From: Phycisphaerales bacterium UBA2421
Lineage (GTDB): Bacteria; Planctomycetota; Phycisphaerae; Tepidisphaerales; Tepidisphaeraceae
Direction of reading: 5' to 3'
Length of the DNA: 64,000 nt
NCBI GenBank assembly: GCA_002343075.1
Contig: DDRH01000067.1
Location: 310,915-374,914, forward strand
Shown here: one piece after another, positions 10,714-19,925 of the stretch
How positions within the stretch are numbered: the first letter of the stretch is position 1
Layout: every line of letters begins with the position of its first letter
Made by a program: the position numbers and the translations under genes
Notes under the pieces: generated by a model
The model's input: only the letters and a program-made list of their open reading frames with translations
Told to the model about the DNA's origin: nothing
Databases searched by the model: none

Positions 10714-11298
10714 TCACAAACTCCCTTTTGTGCTCGGAACCGCGTCATTCCGCGGATCGGGCGCCACGGCCATCCGCAGCGCCTTCGCGGTTGCTTTGAA
10801 GACCGCTTCTGCGATGTGGTGTGCGTTCCCGCCGTAAGGGACATTGATATGCAGGTTCATCCTGGCGGTGGTACTGAATGCCTTGAAAAACTCTTCGACC
10901 AGTTCGCTCGCAAAGTCACCGATGACCGGCGACGGAAACTTCACGTTGAACACAAACGCCGGCCGGCCCGAAAGATCGATCGCCACTTGCGCCAGGCTTT
11001 CATCCATGGGAACCACCGCCCAGCCGTAGCGATGAATGCCGCGTTTATCGCCGAGCGCTTTCTCCAGCGCCTGCCCAAGCACAATTCCGACATCTTCAAC
11101 CGTATGATGCGCATCAATGTGCAGGTCGCCGCGCGCCGCCACCGACAGATCAATCAGGCTGTGCCGGCCGAGCAAATCGAGCATGTGATCAAAGAACCCG
11201 ACTGCGGTCTGCGTGGATGTGTCACCTTTTCCATCGAGGTTGATCGATAGCGAGATATCCGTTTCCTTGGTTTTTCGATCTACTTTCGCTGTTCGCAT
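10714..11298 (-). CDS. hisB: Imidazoleglycerol-phosphate dehydratase
   Basis: A 194-residue monofunctional HisB, which converts imidazoleglycerol phosphate to imidazoleacetol phosphate in histidine synthesis. The two metal-binding motifs [10 protein letters not shown] and [11 protein letters not shown] are intact, as is [13 protein letters not shown] near the N-terminus. There is no HisN phosphatase domain, so histidinol phosphatase must be encoded elsewhere. It is the last gene of the hisD-hisC-hisB cluster, 74 bp after hisC. Confidence 0.97.
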   Translation of the reverse strand: MRTAKVDRKTKETDISLSINLDGKGDTSTQTAVGFFDHMLDLLGRHSLIDLSVAARGDLHIDAHHTVEDVGIVLGQALEKALGDKRGIHRYGWAVVPMDESLAQVAIDLSGRPAFVFNVKFPSPVIGDFASELVEEFFKAFSTTARMNLHINVPYGGNAHHIAEAVFKATAKALRMAVAPDPRNDAVPSTKGSL

Positions 11299-11372
11299 TG
11301 AGGCTCAGGTTAACGAAGAAAGAGTCTGAGAAAAAGCTCGAAAGTCGATCGAGCCTGCCACGCAGGCTGGCG

Positions 11373-12443
11373 TTAAGCGGCCTTGTCCACCAACTGCAAC
11401 TCCTTGGCAGCGCCGAGAAGTGCGTTGTTTTCTTGAATGGTCCCAATTGTGATGCGCACCTTGTCGCGAAGGCCGGGTTGGTCGAAGAAGCGCACGAGAA
11501 TGCCTTGCTGTTTGAGGCCCAGATAAGCCTCCTTTCCCCGCCCGCCGGGCACGCTTGTAAGAATGAAGTTAGCCCGACTCGGCAGCGGAGCCCAGCCGAG
11601 GTGCGCCAGCTCGTCTGACACCCGTGTGCGTTCCTCCCGGACATGGTCCCACGTTCGCCGGGCATACTCCTGGTCTTCTATCGCCGCGGTGGCGGCGACG
11701 ATGCTTACGGCATCGCAATTGTAACTGTCTTTAACCTTCAACATCTGCTCCACAACCTGCGGCTGCGCGATACAGAAGCCAAATCGGAGCCCGGCCAGCG
11801 AATAGGCTTTGCTTAATGTTCGACTCACCACGATATTTTCGTATGCATTGACCAGAACGGCGGCATTTTCGTCGGCGAAGTCAACATACGCCTCGTCAAC
11901 TAAAACAAGCCCCCGGAACCGCTCGGCCAACTCGGCGATGCGCGCCGGCGAGACAAAAGTGCCCGTCGGGGCATTGGGATTGGCAAGGTAAACCGCACTG
12001 GGCTTCGCGCGGACGATCGCATCGATAGGGAGCGCATAATCCTGGGCCCAAGGCACTCCGACAAACTTGGCCTCTTCGAGCTGGGCGAGCGTCGGATACA
12101 ACGAATATGTCGGCTCCGGTGCCACAAGTAGCCCCCCCGGCGGGACAAAGCACCGGGTGGCAATGGTGAGGATGTCGTCACTGCCATTTCCACACAAGAT
12201 CATCTCAGGCGAAACACCCAGAAGCCTGCCCGCCGCCGCTCTAAACTGTTCGGCGAGCGGGTGCGGATATCGGCGGAGCAATTCAGGCTCGATCTGCCTG
12301 ATCGCTTCCACCACCTTCGGGCTTGGCGGGAAGGGATTCTCATTCGTATTGAGCTTAACGATGCGCTCGCCGACTCCGGGCTGTTCGCCCGGCGTGTAAC
12401 CGTCCATCGCACGGACGGATGCTCTGATAAATGATGCGCCCAT
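11373..12443 (-). CDS. hisC: Histidinol-phosphate aminotransferase
   Basis: A 356-residue PLP enzyme of fold type I, of normal HisC length. The pyridoxal lysine lies in SRTLSKAYSLAGLRFG, and the substrate/cofactor motifs NPNAPTGT and VDEAYVDFA are present. It transaminates imidazoleacetol phosphate with glutamate, the step after HisB. It follows hisD by 56 bp on the same strand, consistent with one transcript. Confidence 0.95.
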   Translation of the reverse strand: MGASFIRASVRAMDGYTPGEQPGVGERIVKLNTNENPFPPSPKVVEAIRQIEPELLRRYPHPLAEQFRAAAGRLLGVSPEMILCGNGSDDILTIATRCFVPPGGLLVAPEPTYSLYPTLAQLEEAKFVGVPWAQDYALPIDAIVRAKPSAVYLANPNAPTGTFVSPARIAELAERFRGLVLVDEAYVDFADENAAVLVNAYENIVVSRTLSKAYSLAGLRFGFCIAQPQVVEQMLKVKDSYNCDAVSIVAATAAIEDQEYARRTWDHVREERTRVSDELAHLGWAPLPSRANFILTSVPGGRGKEAYLGLKQQGILVRFFDQPGLRDKVRITIGTIQENNALLGAAKELQLVDKAA

Positions 12444-12499
12444 ATTGAGAGTCAGTATATCTGCAAATCAGGCAGCGGAAAGCGTCTCGCGCGTCGCCT

Positions 12500-13822
12500 T
12501 CACTCAGCAGCCCGCCGCACCTCCACACTTGCCGCGTGGCCGTCGAGGTGTTCTTCGGTTGCGAGCGCGATGACAGACTCGGCATCGCCGAGCACGCCAT
12601 GTCGATCGTAGCGAACAACACTCGACCGCTTGAGAAACTCGTAAACGCTTACACCGCTGCTGAAGCGCGCGGTGGTGTTGGTCGGGAGGCAATGGCTCGG
12701 CCCGGCAACATAGTCACCCGCGGCAACCGGCGACCAGGGGCCGACAAACACGGCTCCAGCATGACGCAACTGATTGAGCACCGCGTCATTGTCGCGGCAT
12801 TGCAGATTTACATGCTCCGCGGCGAGTTGGTTGGCAATCGTTAGCAATTCTTCGAGCGAATCCGACAGCACAACGACGCTGTCATGCTTCAGCGACCTTT
12901 CGATTGCGTCTCTGCGCCCCCGCATGGCGAGTTGTTTGTTCAGCTCGCCATAAACCAGTCGAACCAACTCAGGCGATGTCGTGAGCAGGAAGCATGAGCC
13001 TGGATCGTGTTCGGCCTGGGCGATCAAGTCGGCGGCGATGAACGCTGGCCGGGCGGTCTCATCAGCAATCACCAGCACCTCGCTGGGCCCAAGATAACCG
13101 TCGATGCCCACCCCGCCGGAGACGGCTCGCTTGGCAAGCTGCACATAGTCATTGCCCGGCCCAACGATCTTCTCGACCGCGGGAATCGAGGCCGTGCCGA
13201 AGGCCATCGCGGCGATTGCCGCCGCTCCGCCCGCGCGGTAAACATGCTTCAACCCCAGAAAATGACACGCCGCCAGAACCACATCACTGCGGCCATACCT
13301 GCTCGGCGGTGTGCAGACAATGACCCTGCTTACACCCGCCACAATCGCCGGCACAGCAAGGTGAATCAGGCTCGAAGGGTAAGAAGCCTTCCCCCCGGGA
13401 AAATAGCAACCGGCTGAGTCGATCGAGGTAAAGCGCATCCCAAGCCGCACACCCGGCCGAACCAGGTCCGGCGGATCAACGGGCATGATGTGCCGCTGAT
13501 ACTCCGTCAACTGCGCGATCGCACGCTTGATCGCGGAAGCGAGCGGGGGCGAAATGCGTGCGGCAGCCTCCGCCATCTCAGTCTCTTGAACGCAAATCTG
13601 GGTGGAATCAAACTGTTCGTCATCAAACTTTCGTGAGATCTCCACAATCGCCTCATCCCCACGCGCCGCCACATCCGCGATGGTGTCGCGGACAGATCTC
13701 TCCTTCTCTGCCAGCGACCCTCGCGCAAGCGCCAAGTCGACGGGGTTAAGCCGTAGCCGGCCCAGACGCTGATCGAGCGAGGCTCGATCGGTCGGGTTCT
13801 GCATGTTCAGTGTTGGGAGCAT
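12500..13822 (-). CDS. hisD: Histidinol dehydrogenase
   Basis: A 440-residue NAD-dependent dehydrogenase that oxidises histidinol to histidine in two steps. Family motifs seen are GPGNDYVQLAKR, the zinc-ligand stretch AQAEHDPGS, and AGPSHCLPTNTTARFSSG near the C-terminus. The first ATG is used here; a second Met six residues in would serve equally. It is the first gene of the his cluster and diverges from the glycosyltransferase gene by about 40 bp. Confidence 0.97.
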   Translation of the reverse strand: MLPTLNMQNPTDRASLDQRLGRLRLNPVDLALARGSLAEKERSVRDTIADVAARGDEAIVEISRKFDDEQFDSTQICVQETEMAEAAARISPPLASAIKRAIAQLTEYQRHIMPVDPPDLVRPGVRLGMRFTSIDSAGCYFPGGKASYPSSLIHLAVPAIVAGVSRVIVCTPPSRYGRSDVVLAACHFLGLKHVYRAGGAAAIAAMAFGTASIPAVEKIVGPGNDYVQLAKRAVSGGVGIDGYLGPSEVLVIADETARPAFIAADLIAQAEHDPGSCFLLTTSPELVRLVYGELNKQLAMRGRRDAIERSLKHDSVVVLSDSLEELLTIANQLAAEHVNLQCRDNDAVLNQLRHAGAVFVGPWSPVAAGDYVAGPSHCLPTNTTARFSSGVSVYEFLKRSSVVRYDRHGVLGDAESVIALATEEHLDGHAASVEVRRAAE

Positions 13823-13861
13823 TCGCCTTTCTCACTGTCTTGAGTACATTTCGGCACACCT

Positions 13862-14896
13862 ATGGTACGCGTGCTCGTCATCCATCAGCCGACCGGTGAT
13901 TTTGAAAATCGCGCGCTCGTCGCCGCGCTTTCCAGCCTGCGGTCGCCGGGCCACGAACTGCACTGCGTCAAACTTCCACCGTCGGGAGCCATGCCTCAGT
14001 CAATAGCCAGGATCATGCGGCTCGACCGATCAGTAGGCTTCGAGGTCATCCACGCGATCGGACCGTCTTCGCTTTTAGCGGCATTACCCGTCGGATGCCA
14101 GCCGATCATTTACACGCCCCCCGCCGCCGACCCACTGAGGGGGTTGCGGCGGGTTCGGTGGATGGGCAAGGTGCGCCAAGTCACCGTGGCGGCACCCAGT
14201 CAGGCGGTGGCGCGCGAGCTGGTTCGCGCGGGTGTGGCGCGCGAGAGGATCCGGGTCGTCTTCCCGCCGTACACCCCGAACACCACTGGTGCGGTCAGCC
14301 GGTCGAACCTCGGTTTCACTGACGATGATCGAATTCTCCTCGCCGTCGGCGAATGCACGCGCCGTGCCGGGCACAAACTCACTGCGTGGGCCGCGGTCAT
14401 CCTGTTCTGCTTCGATCCGCGCTATAAACTTCTCGTGGCCGGCGGACCCTATTCCGAAACGATTCGCCGTTTTGCCGCCGGCCTGAACCAAACAGGGTTT
14501 TGCACTTTCGCCCACGATGCGCTCGGTTACGTTCCAGCCGTTGAAGACTTGGTTCCGCTCGCCAACGTCGCCCTCTTCACACCCGCCGAAGCACACGGCC
14601 TGCTCGCGGCGCAGATTTGTCAGGCGGGCAATCTGCCGATCATCGCCTCTCCACACGACATGGTTTGCGAACTGCTTCACGCGCCGCGGATGACCATTTC
14701 ACAGTCGCGGCGGGCCAAGATCATCGCGCAGGCCGTTTTTCAGCATTTTGACTCCAATCCCGCCGCCGCGAAGGCTCGCGGCACGAGTCTTCATCAGCCT
14801 ATTCGTTCGGTGAGCCATTGGCTGACTTTGTACGACGACGTGATTGTAGGCCGGCAAGCTCACTTCGAGAGTGTTGCGATGGCACGCCAAAGCTGA
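13862..14896 (+). CDS. Glycosyltransferase family 4-like protein
   Basis: A 344-residue protein with the two-Rossmann GT-B layout. The N-terminal half starts VRVLVIHQPTGD, and the C-terminal half starts LLAVGECTRRAGHK and contains LLVAGGPY. The loop that normally carries the donor-binding E-x7-E motif reads PAEAHGLLAAQ, so the first Glu is kept and the second is replaced by Gln. The acceptor is unknown. It converges on the VOC gene, with a 37-bp overlap of the 3' ends. Confidence 0.65.
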   Translation: MVRVLVIHQPTGDFENRALVAALSSLRSPGHELHCVKLPPSGAMPQSIARIMRLDRSVGFEVIHAIGPSSLLAALPVGCQPIIYTPPAADPLRGLRRVRWMGKVRQVTVAAPSQAVARELVRAGVARERIRVVFPPYTPNTTGAVSRSNLGFTDDDRILLAVGECTRRAGHKLTAWAAVILFCFDPRYKLLVAGGPYSETIRRFAAGLNQTGFCTFAHDALGYVPAVEDLVPLANVALFTPAEAHGLLAAQICQAGNLPIIASPHDMVCELLHAPRMTISQSRRAKIIAQAVFQHFDSNPAAAKARGTSLHQPIRSVSHWLTLYDDVIVGRQAHFESVAMARQS

Positions 14897-15660
14897 TGAG
14901 CCGCGATCGGCCGGCGGCGCGCTTGATTAAATGTGCTGGCGATCTCTTCAAACCGTCGCGAATACGGAAGCCGATCGCGCTTGCCGATATCCTTGCCGAG
15001 CAAATCGCGCAGTTCCGTGCGCTCTTCGATCGAAAGCTCTGGTGGGCTACTCGCCGCCTCGCCCAACCTGGGGAGTTTGCCGGCCTTGCGAGTGGTGAGC
15101 AGGTGCCGCCAGACTTCGGCCCGATCGGGCTTGGGATCGGGCAGATCGGCGATGTACTGTTCAAACAGCGACTCGAAGTGCGGGGTGTACGGCAGATCAT
15201 CCGCCGTCCTGCCGACGCTTAGATAGACCTCGACAAGCCTGCTTCGCCGCACAGGTGCCCGCGGGACCACCCCCGGAAACAGCCCCGCCGCCGGGCGAGC
15301 GTCTTCCACTGCCGCGGCGGAGGTGGTTCGGTCGATGATCAGCATCACCACCCCAAACGCGTCGCGAATGGTCGCCCGAAACCCACGGCTCACCGGAACC
15401 GGCGGACTGACGAACGTGATGTTCAGCTTCTCCCGATCGGCATAAATCTGCCGGACGTCGTCCACAAGAAAATATGTAGCGTCGGTGGGTAAATCCGGAT
15501 CGTCGTGTAACACAAGCTGCGACCCGCTCTGGCCGATCGAAAAGACGGCGAGGTTGCGATCCTCCCGTTCGAGCTTCAGCCCGAGCAAATCCCGATAATG
15601 CCGTACTGCCGCCGGCAGGGCACTGACTCGGAGGAGGATGCGATCAATCCCACGGAGCAT
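14860..15660 (-). CDS. VOC (glyoxalase-like) domain fused to a duplicated helical domain
   Basis: A 266-residue protein. Residues 1-112 form a vicinal-oxygen-chelate/glyoxalase-fold domain, recognisable from the start GIDRILLRVSALPAAVRHYRD and from the spaced β-strands ending in DAFGVVMLIIDR. The C-terminal half contains two copies of a motif of about 36 residues: LPYTPHFESLFEQYI with VWRHLLTTRK, and LPYSRRFEEIASTF with LWRAIATLSK. I do not recognise that domain. The substrate is unknown; the VOC domain alone does not fix function. The 3' end overlaps the convergent glycosyltransferase. Confidence 0.75.
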   Translation of the reverse strand: MLRGIDRILLRVSALPAAVRHYRDLLGLKLEREDRNLAVFSIGQSGSQLVLHDDPDLPTDATYFLVDDVRQIYADREKLNITFVSPPVPVSRGFRATIRDAFGVVMLIIDRTTSAAAVEDARPAAGLFPGVVPRAPVRRSRLVEVYLSVGRTADDLPYTPHFESLFEQYIADLPDPKPDRAEVWRHLLTTRKAGKLPRLGEAASSPPELSIEERTELRDLLGKDIGKRDRLPYSRRFEEIASTFNQARRRPIAAHQLWRAIATLSK

Positions 15661-15746
15661 GGTGCGTGGTTATGCCTTAAACGGAACTCGCCTCAAACGG
15701 AGCTCAATGTCTCGTGCTCAACACCGGCGCTTCCAGATATCGACGT

Positions 15747-17147
15747 TCAACCCGCAGTGGTTTGCGCCGGTTCCTCTTCCGTGAGTGCCGCCTGTTCCTT
15801 CTCGCTCGGCGAGTGGAAACCACCGAACATCACGAACGCGCCGCCTGTTAAGTTCCACAAGATCTGCACCAGCCGGATGCACATCGTCAGTGCGAATGCC
15901 TCTCCGATCGTCACGCCTCTGCTGCGCGTGAGTACAATCGCGAAAAACTCCATTACGCCCGCCCCCTGCGGGGAAATGGGGATCGAGCCACTCAGGACGA
16001 TCACCGGGACGGCCACAAAATAGTACCACCACTCCAGAGGCAGGCTGAATGCCATGCCACACATCATCGCAGACACAACCACCGTTCCGTGTACTGGAAA
16101 AGTGAGCAGCAGCGCCGCCACGATCAGCCCCGGCCGGTGGCGATAAAGTTCCATCGTCTCCAGTGCCTTGCCGACCTGAGTTTGCATTGGTAAGCGACGG
16201 AGCAGAAACCCAAGCCCGGTCCATCGCCGGAGCCTGCCGGAGTAGAAGACCGCCAAACCCACAGCGCATGCCCCTAGAATCGCCATCGATCCCAGCGACA
16301 CCTGCATGCACTTTCGCGTCGCCGGGTCATGTGCGTCGGTTGCGGTCAGCCATTGAAATGTCGCCATCGACCCGCCGAGGATGACCAATGCCACCAGGCC
16401 AATGATGCGGTCAATGATCACGCTCATCACGGCTCGCGTACGATGTGGCGTCTGCTTGGCAATGTACCACGCCTTGAGCACATCACCCCCGGTGCTGCCG
16501 GGCATGAAGCTGTTGTAGAAACAGCCGACCATGTTGAGCGCGAAAATGCGTCGAAAGGGCAGTTGAACTTCGATCGCCTTGAGCAGCCGTTGCCATCGAA
16601 GCGCGGTCAGCAGAAATACGACCGGAAAGATCCCGATGGCGATCCAGAGATATCGGGTCTGCGCCTGGGCAAACATGGTCCGTATGCCACGGTCAACCAG
16701 CGGGCTGGGCACCTTGAGGACAAACCCGCCGTCGACGTCGCTCGGCAGCACCCACCGCGGGCTTTCGCCCGAACCGCGATCGTTCGACGCCGCGACGAGT
16801 AGACGCCGAACCTGCGGCGATTTCGGGTCGGCGGTGAGGTCCAACCCCAGCAGATACATCGTGGTGCCGTCGGTGAGCTTGAGGGTCTTACGATCGGGTC
16901 GATAGACCAGATCCCGGCCCAGCACACTTCCGCCGCTGTTTTCGATGTAATCGAGCCGGGTCTCTGGCAGGATTTCATCCGGAGCACTGAGTTGTAACCG
17001 AACCTCGCGCGGGTAGGGGTTATCACTCACATTCACGGCAAGCACACGGTCGCGCAAAGAAATGTTGCTAAGGACAATGTAGATTCCCGCAACCGCGATC
17101 CCCCACCGCAGGACGAATTTGATCCACTTCTTTGCTGCCGGACTCAT
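15747..17147 (-). CDS. Lysylphosphatidylglycerol-synthase-TM / UPF0104 flippase-like membrane protein with extracytoplasmic insertion
   Basis: The chosen start (MSPAAKKW) is an internal ATG placing a membrane helix near the N-terminus; 13 more upstream codons are open but basic and unconvincing. The C-terminal two-thirds is the multi-helix domain of the LPG synthase TM region/YbhN-UPF0104 family, with hallmarks NSFMPGSTGGDVLKAWY and PISPQGAGVMEFF. Between the first helix and this domain lies a soluble β-rich stretch of roughly 120 residues that the family normally lacks. Related proteins move or modify lipids; no catalytic aminoacyl-transferase domain is present. Confidence 0.8.
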   Translation of the reverse strand: MSPAAKKWIKFVLRWGIAVAGIYIVLSNISLRDRVLAVNVSDNPYPREVRLQLSAPDEILPETRLDYIENSGGSVLGRDLVYRPDRKTLKLTDGTTMYLLGLDLTADPKSPQVRRLLVAASNDRGSGESPRWVLPSDVDGGFVLKVPSPLVDRGIRTMFAQAQTRYLWIAIGIFPVVFLLTALRWQRLLKAIEVQLPFRRIFALNMVGCFYNSFMPGSTGGDVLKAWYIAKQTPHRTRAVMSVIIDRIIGLVALVILGGSMATFQWLTATDAHDPATRKCMQVSLGSMAILGACAVGLAVFYSGRLRRWTGLGFLLRRLPMQTQVGKALETMELYRHRPGLIVAALLLTFPVHGTVVVSAMMCGMAFSLPLEWWYYFVAVPVIVLSGSIPISPQGAGVMEFFAIVLTRSRGVTIGEAFALTMCIRLVQILWNLTGGAFVMFGGFHSPSEKEQAALTEEEPAQTTAG

Positions 17148-17502
17148 GCGTTGCGGGATTCTGCGAGCAAACCGCACGCGACGCAACCCGCGGTCTGTTT
17201 CTCACCTCTGCTCACCCCTGCAGCAAGACCGCACCCGAGATCGATGAAACCCGCGGCAGGGCGGTGATAACCAACCGGCAGGCCAGCTATTCACTTGTCA
17301 AAGAACACCCCCAATCTACCCCCCTGTTGCGCCAGCCGTGTGCGCAAAGCGCAGCGCTCATGAGAAAAACATGGTTGAAGAAAGGCCAGTTGCGTTTTTC
17401 CGTCAAGCTGTTTCGCATTCACTTTAGGGATACCAAATGGACCAGATTTTTGTGGCAAACCGCCGGGGGAAGCGTAGGATCAAGCTGGAGGCCTGGCTCA
17501 CG
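17148..17502. promoter_or_regulatory. Divergent intergenic region upstream of the flippase-like gene and the pectate lyase
   Basis: A 355-bp gap between two divergent genes, so it should contain both promoters. I see C-rich tracts and some A/T-rich stretches (around 17,345-17,445) but no convincing -35/-10 pair, operator palindrome or RNA gene. A possible ribosome site (ggag) lies about 11 bases before the pectate-lyase ATG. Confidence 0.4.
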
Positions 17503-19143
17503 ATGAAGCGAAACAGTCCGTGGCGCGGCGTGTCGATGGTATTGTCTCTTTGCGTCTTTGCGACCCTGCGCAATCAACCGACGGCGCTCGCCGCCGACTG
17601 GTATGTGGCGCCGACGGGTCTGGATGCGAATAATGGGTCGCTCAATACTCCTTTCGCGACCATCACAAAAGCCGTCACCACCGCCGCCGCAGGCGACACG
17701 ATCTTTCTCCGCGGTGGAACGTATAACGTCGCCAGCACCATCACCATCACCAAATCTGGTACGGCCTCGCTGCCATTGACGCTGCAGAATTATGCCAACG
17801 AGACGCCCGTGCTGAGTTACGGCGCGCAGGCGGTGGGCAGCAGCAGTCGAGGAATCGTGTTGCGCGGGGACCACTGGCGCATGAAAGGGTTTACCATTCA
17901 ATATGCCGGCGACAACGGCCTGCTGGTGGCCGGTTCAAACAATGTGATCGACCGGTTGGTCGCACGACAGAACAACGACTCGGGTTTTGCCATCCAGAGC
18001 GTCAACAACAGCCGTCCTTCCAACAATCTCATTATTAACAGCGACTCATATGGCAATTACGACAATCAGGGAACCAGTTATGGCGAAAATGCCGACGGCT
18101 TTGCGGTGAAGTTTCGCGGGCTGGGCACGGGTAATGTACTGCGCGGCAACCGCGCCTGGAACAATTCCGATGACGGATACGACTTCTGGCAAGCCGAAAG
18201 CGGCGTGACCGTGGAAAACTGCTGGGCGTTTCACAATGGCCGCTCCTCGCTCTTTCAGGGCATCGGCACTTTTAACGGAGACGGCAACGGCTTCAAACTC
18301 GGCCACGACAGCGGGACGCATGTGCTGGCCAACACCATCACCTGGGGCCACCCGACCCACGGCATCGATGTCAACGGAAACGCCACTCAACTAGAAGGCA
18401 CCCCCCCGCTGATCGCGCACGGCGTGCAGATTTACAACAATACAGGATTCAACAACGCCGGCGATGACTTCTACTTCGATGAAAACCCGACCACAGCCAC
18501 CCCGGCCACGAGCCATGTGTTGCGGAACAACGTTTCCATTCGTGTGTCGGGCAACTCACTGCTTAGCAACGTGACCGTTATCGCAGGCAACACCGCCGAC
18601 CACAATACATGGAACGGCGTGCCGCTTGCGGCTAGCAGCTTTCATTCCCTGCTCGACCCGTTGACCGCACAAGGCATCTATAACCCTGCAACAGACCGCA
18701 CCGGTGCAACCACGGCAGTCCACGCCACCGGCCCGGCAACCGGACCAAGGCAGGCTGACGGCAGCCTGCCCGTGCTGCCATTTCTCAGGCCAAAGTGGGG
18801 CACAAACCTCGTCAACTCCGGAACCAACGTCGGCTACAGTTTCGCATATGGCGCGCCCGATCTCGGTGCGTATGAAGCAGCGTTTCCCGGCGACACGAAC
18901 TGGGACGGGCAGGTCAATCTGGACGATTTCACCGCGCTGGCGGCGGGGTTTGGGAATCCATCGAATATCGCCTCGGGCGACTTCGACTTCGACGGCGTGA
19001 CGACGCTGAACGATTTCACGATTCTCGCGTCGAATTTCGGCCTCAGCGTGCCCGCCCCACTCCTACGAAGCGCGCTCCCCGAGCCAGTGTTGGCGCCGGG
19101 TGTGATGATCGCCGTGGCATTGCTCCAGCGGCGCGGCAGATAA
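17503..19143 (+). CDS. Secreted PL9-family pectate lyase with dockerin-like repeats and PEP-CTERM-like tail
   Basis: The ATG (MKRNSPWRG) gives a signal peptide ending near TALAADWYV. An open stretch of 22 codons lies upstream but would hide the signal. The body is a right-handed β-helix typical of polysaccharide lyase family 9: NADGFAVKF, NNSDDGYDFW (calcium-binding Asp residues) and GNGFKLG (candidate catalytic Lys). Near the C-terminus are two dockerin-like calcium loops (DTNWDGQVNLDD and DFDFDGVTTLND), then LPEP, a short hydrophobic stretch and a basic end, like a PEP-CTERM sorting signal. It should degrade pectin outside the cell. Confidence 0.85.
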   Translation: MKRNSPWRGVSMVLSLCVFATLRNQPTALAADWYVAPTGLDANNGSLNTPFATITKAVTTAAAGDTIFLRGGTYNVASTITITKSGTASLPLTLQNYANETPVLSYGAQAVGSSSRGIVLRGDHWRMKGFTIQYAGDNGLLVAGSNNVIDRLVARQNNDSGFAIQSVNNSRPSNNLIINSDSYGNYDNQGTSYGENADGFAVKFRGLGTGNVLRGNRAWNNSDDGYDFWQAESGVTVENCWAFHNGRSSLFQGIGTFNGDGNGFKLGHDSGTHVLANTITWGHPTHGIDVNGNATQLEGTPPLIAHGVQIYNNTGFNNAGDDFYFDENPTTATPATSHVLRNNVSIRVSGNSLLSNVTVIAGNTADHNTWNGVPLAASSFHSLLDPLTAQGIYNPATDRTGATTAVHATGPATGPRQADGSLPVLPFLRPKWGTNLVNSGTNVGYSFAYGAPDLGAYEAAFPGDTNWDGQVNLDDFTALAAGFGNPSNIASGDFDFDGVTTLNDFTILASNFGLSVPAPLLRSALPEPVLAPGVMIAVALLQRRGR

Positions 19144-19162
19144 GATCGCGCGAGCGCACGCC

Positions 19163-19837
19163 CTACCGCATGACCCACTGCACCGCTGTCTCTGCGGCGT
19201 TGATTTCATCCTCGCCCGGATACACCTCGTCGCCGCGAATGTGGTAGTTAAGCTGCAGGGTTTTGCGGAGGATAAAAGTCTTGTCGGCCGCCTTGATTTC
19301 TGCAATTTCGCCGGAAAGACCTTCGACGAAAATGCTGAATCGACCTTTGCGTAGCTGCGTTTCCGGCCAGATCGCCACGCCGTCCTTCGCCTGCTCCTCG
19401 CCGACGAGAAGCGTGCCGGCGGTTTTGTAAAACGGTTCGAGAAAGGTCTTCTTTTCGCGTTCTTTAATCTTGTCAAAGACGATGCTTGGGACGCGCTGAT
19501 CGCTTCGCAGCACTGTGCCATCGGGGGTGAGCATCTCAAACGACGGCAGGAATGACTGCTCGCGGTCGGTGGCGTTGGTGACGGTGTAGGTGAGGTACCA
19601 ATATGCCTGGGGATTGGTCATTCCCGCGACTTCCACCACGATCCGCTGGGGTACGCCGTGAGTAAATCCAAGCTCCCAACTCGCAGGCACGAGCGCTGGT
19701 TTTGGATATCCGGCATCCACCGACGCCGACTGATTTGGTGCTTGTTCGTCAGCGAAGGCGCGTGCGTTATCGGACGAGCCGATCCAGCCCGCCAGAGCCA
19801 ATGCCCCCGCGGCGAGGGTAAGCGGAAGTTTATGCAT
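19163..19837 (-). CDS. Exported protein of unknown function
   Basis: About 224 residues from the internal start MHKLPLTLAAG, which begins a clear signal peptide (cleavage near ARAFA). The mature part is β-rich, with phrases such as AYWYLTYTVTNATDREQSFLPSFEM that suggest an immunoglobulin-like fold. No enzyme motif is seen. I recognise no named family; similar exported proteins occur in planctomycetes. It diverges from the GNAT gene, leaving about 88 bp for promoters. Confidence 0.7.
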   Translation of the reverse strand: MHKLPLTLAAGALALAGWIGSSDNARAFADEQAPNQSASVDAGYPKPALVPASWELGFTHGVPQRIVVEVAGMTNPQAYWYLTYTVTNATDREQSFLPSFEMLTPDGTVLRSDQRVPSIVFDKIKEREKKTFLEPFYKTAGTLLVGEEQAKDGVAIWPETQLRKGRFSIFVEGLSGEIAEIKAADKTFILRKTLQLNYHIRGDEVYPGEDEINAAETAVQWVMR

Positions 19838-19925
19838 GATGGACAAGCTCCAATTCGGTGAGAATCTGGGTGTAAATCTCGTTATTATTTGCCCTTCCCG
19901 GGCCTTGGGGTATTTTGGGGCAAGT

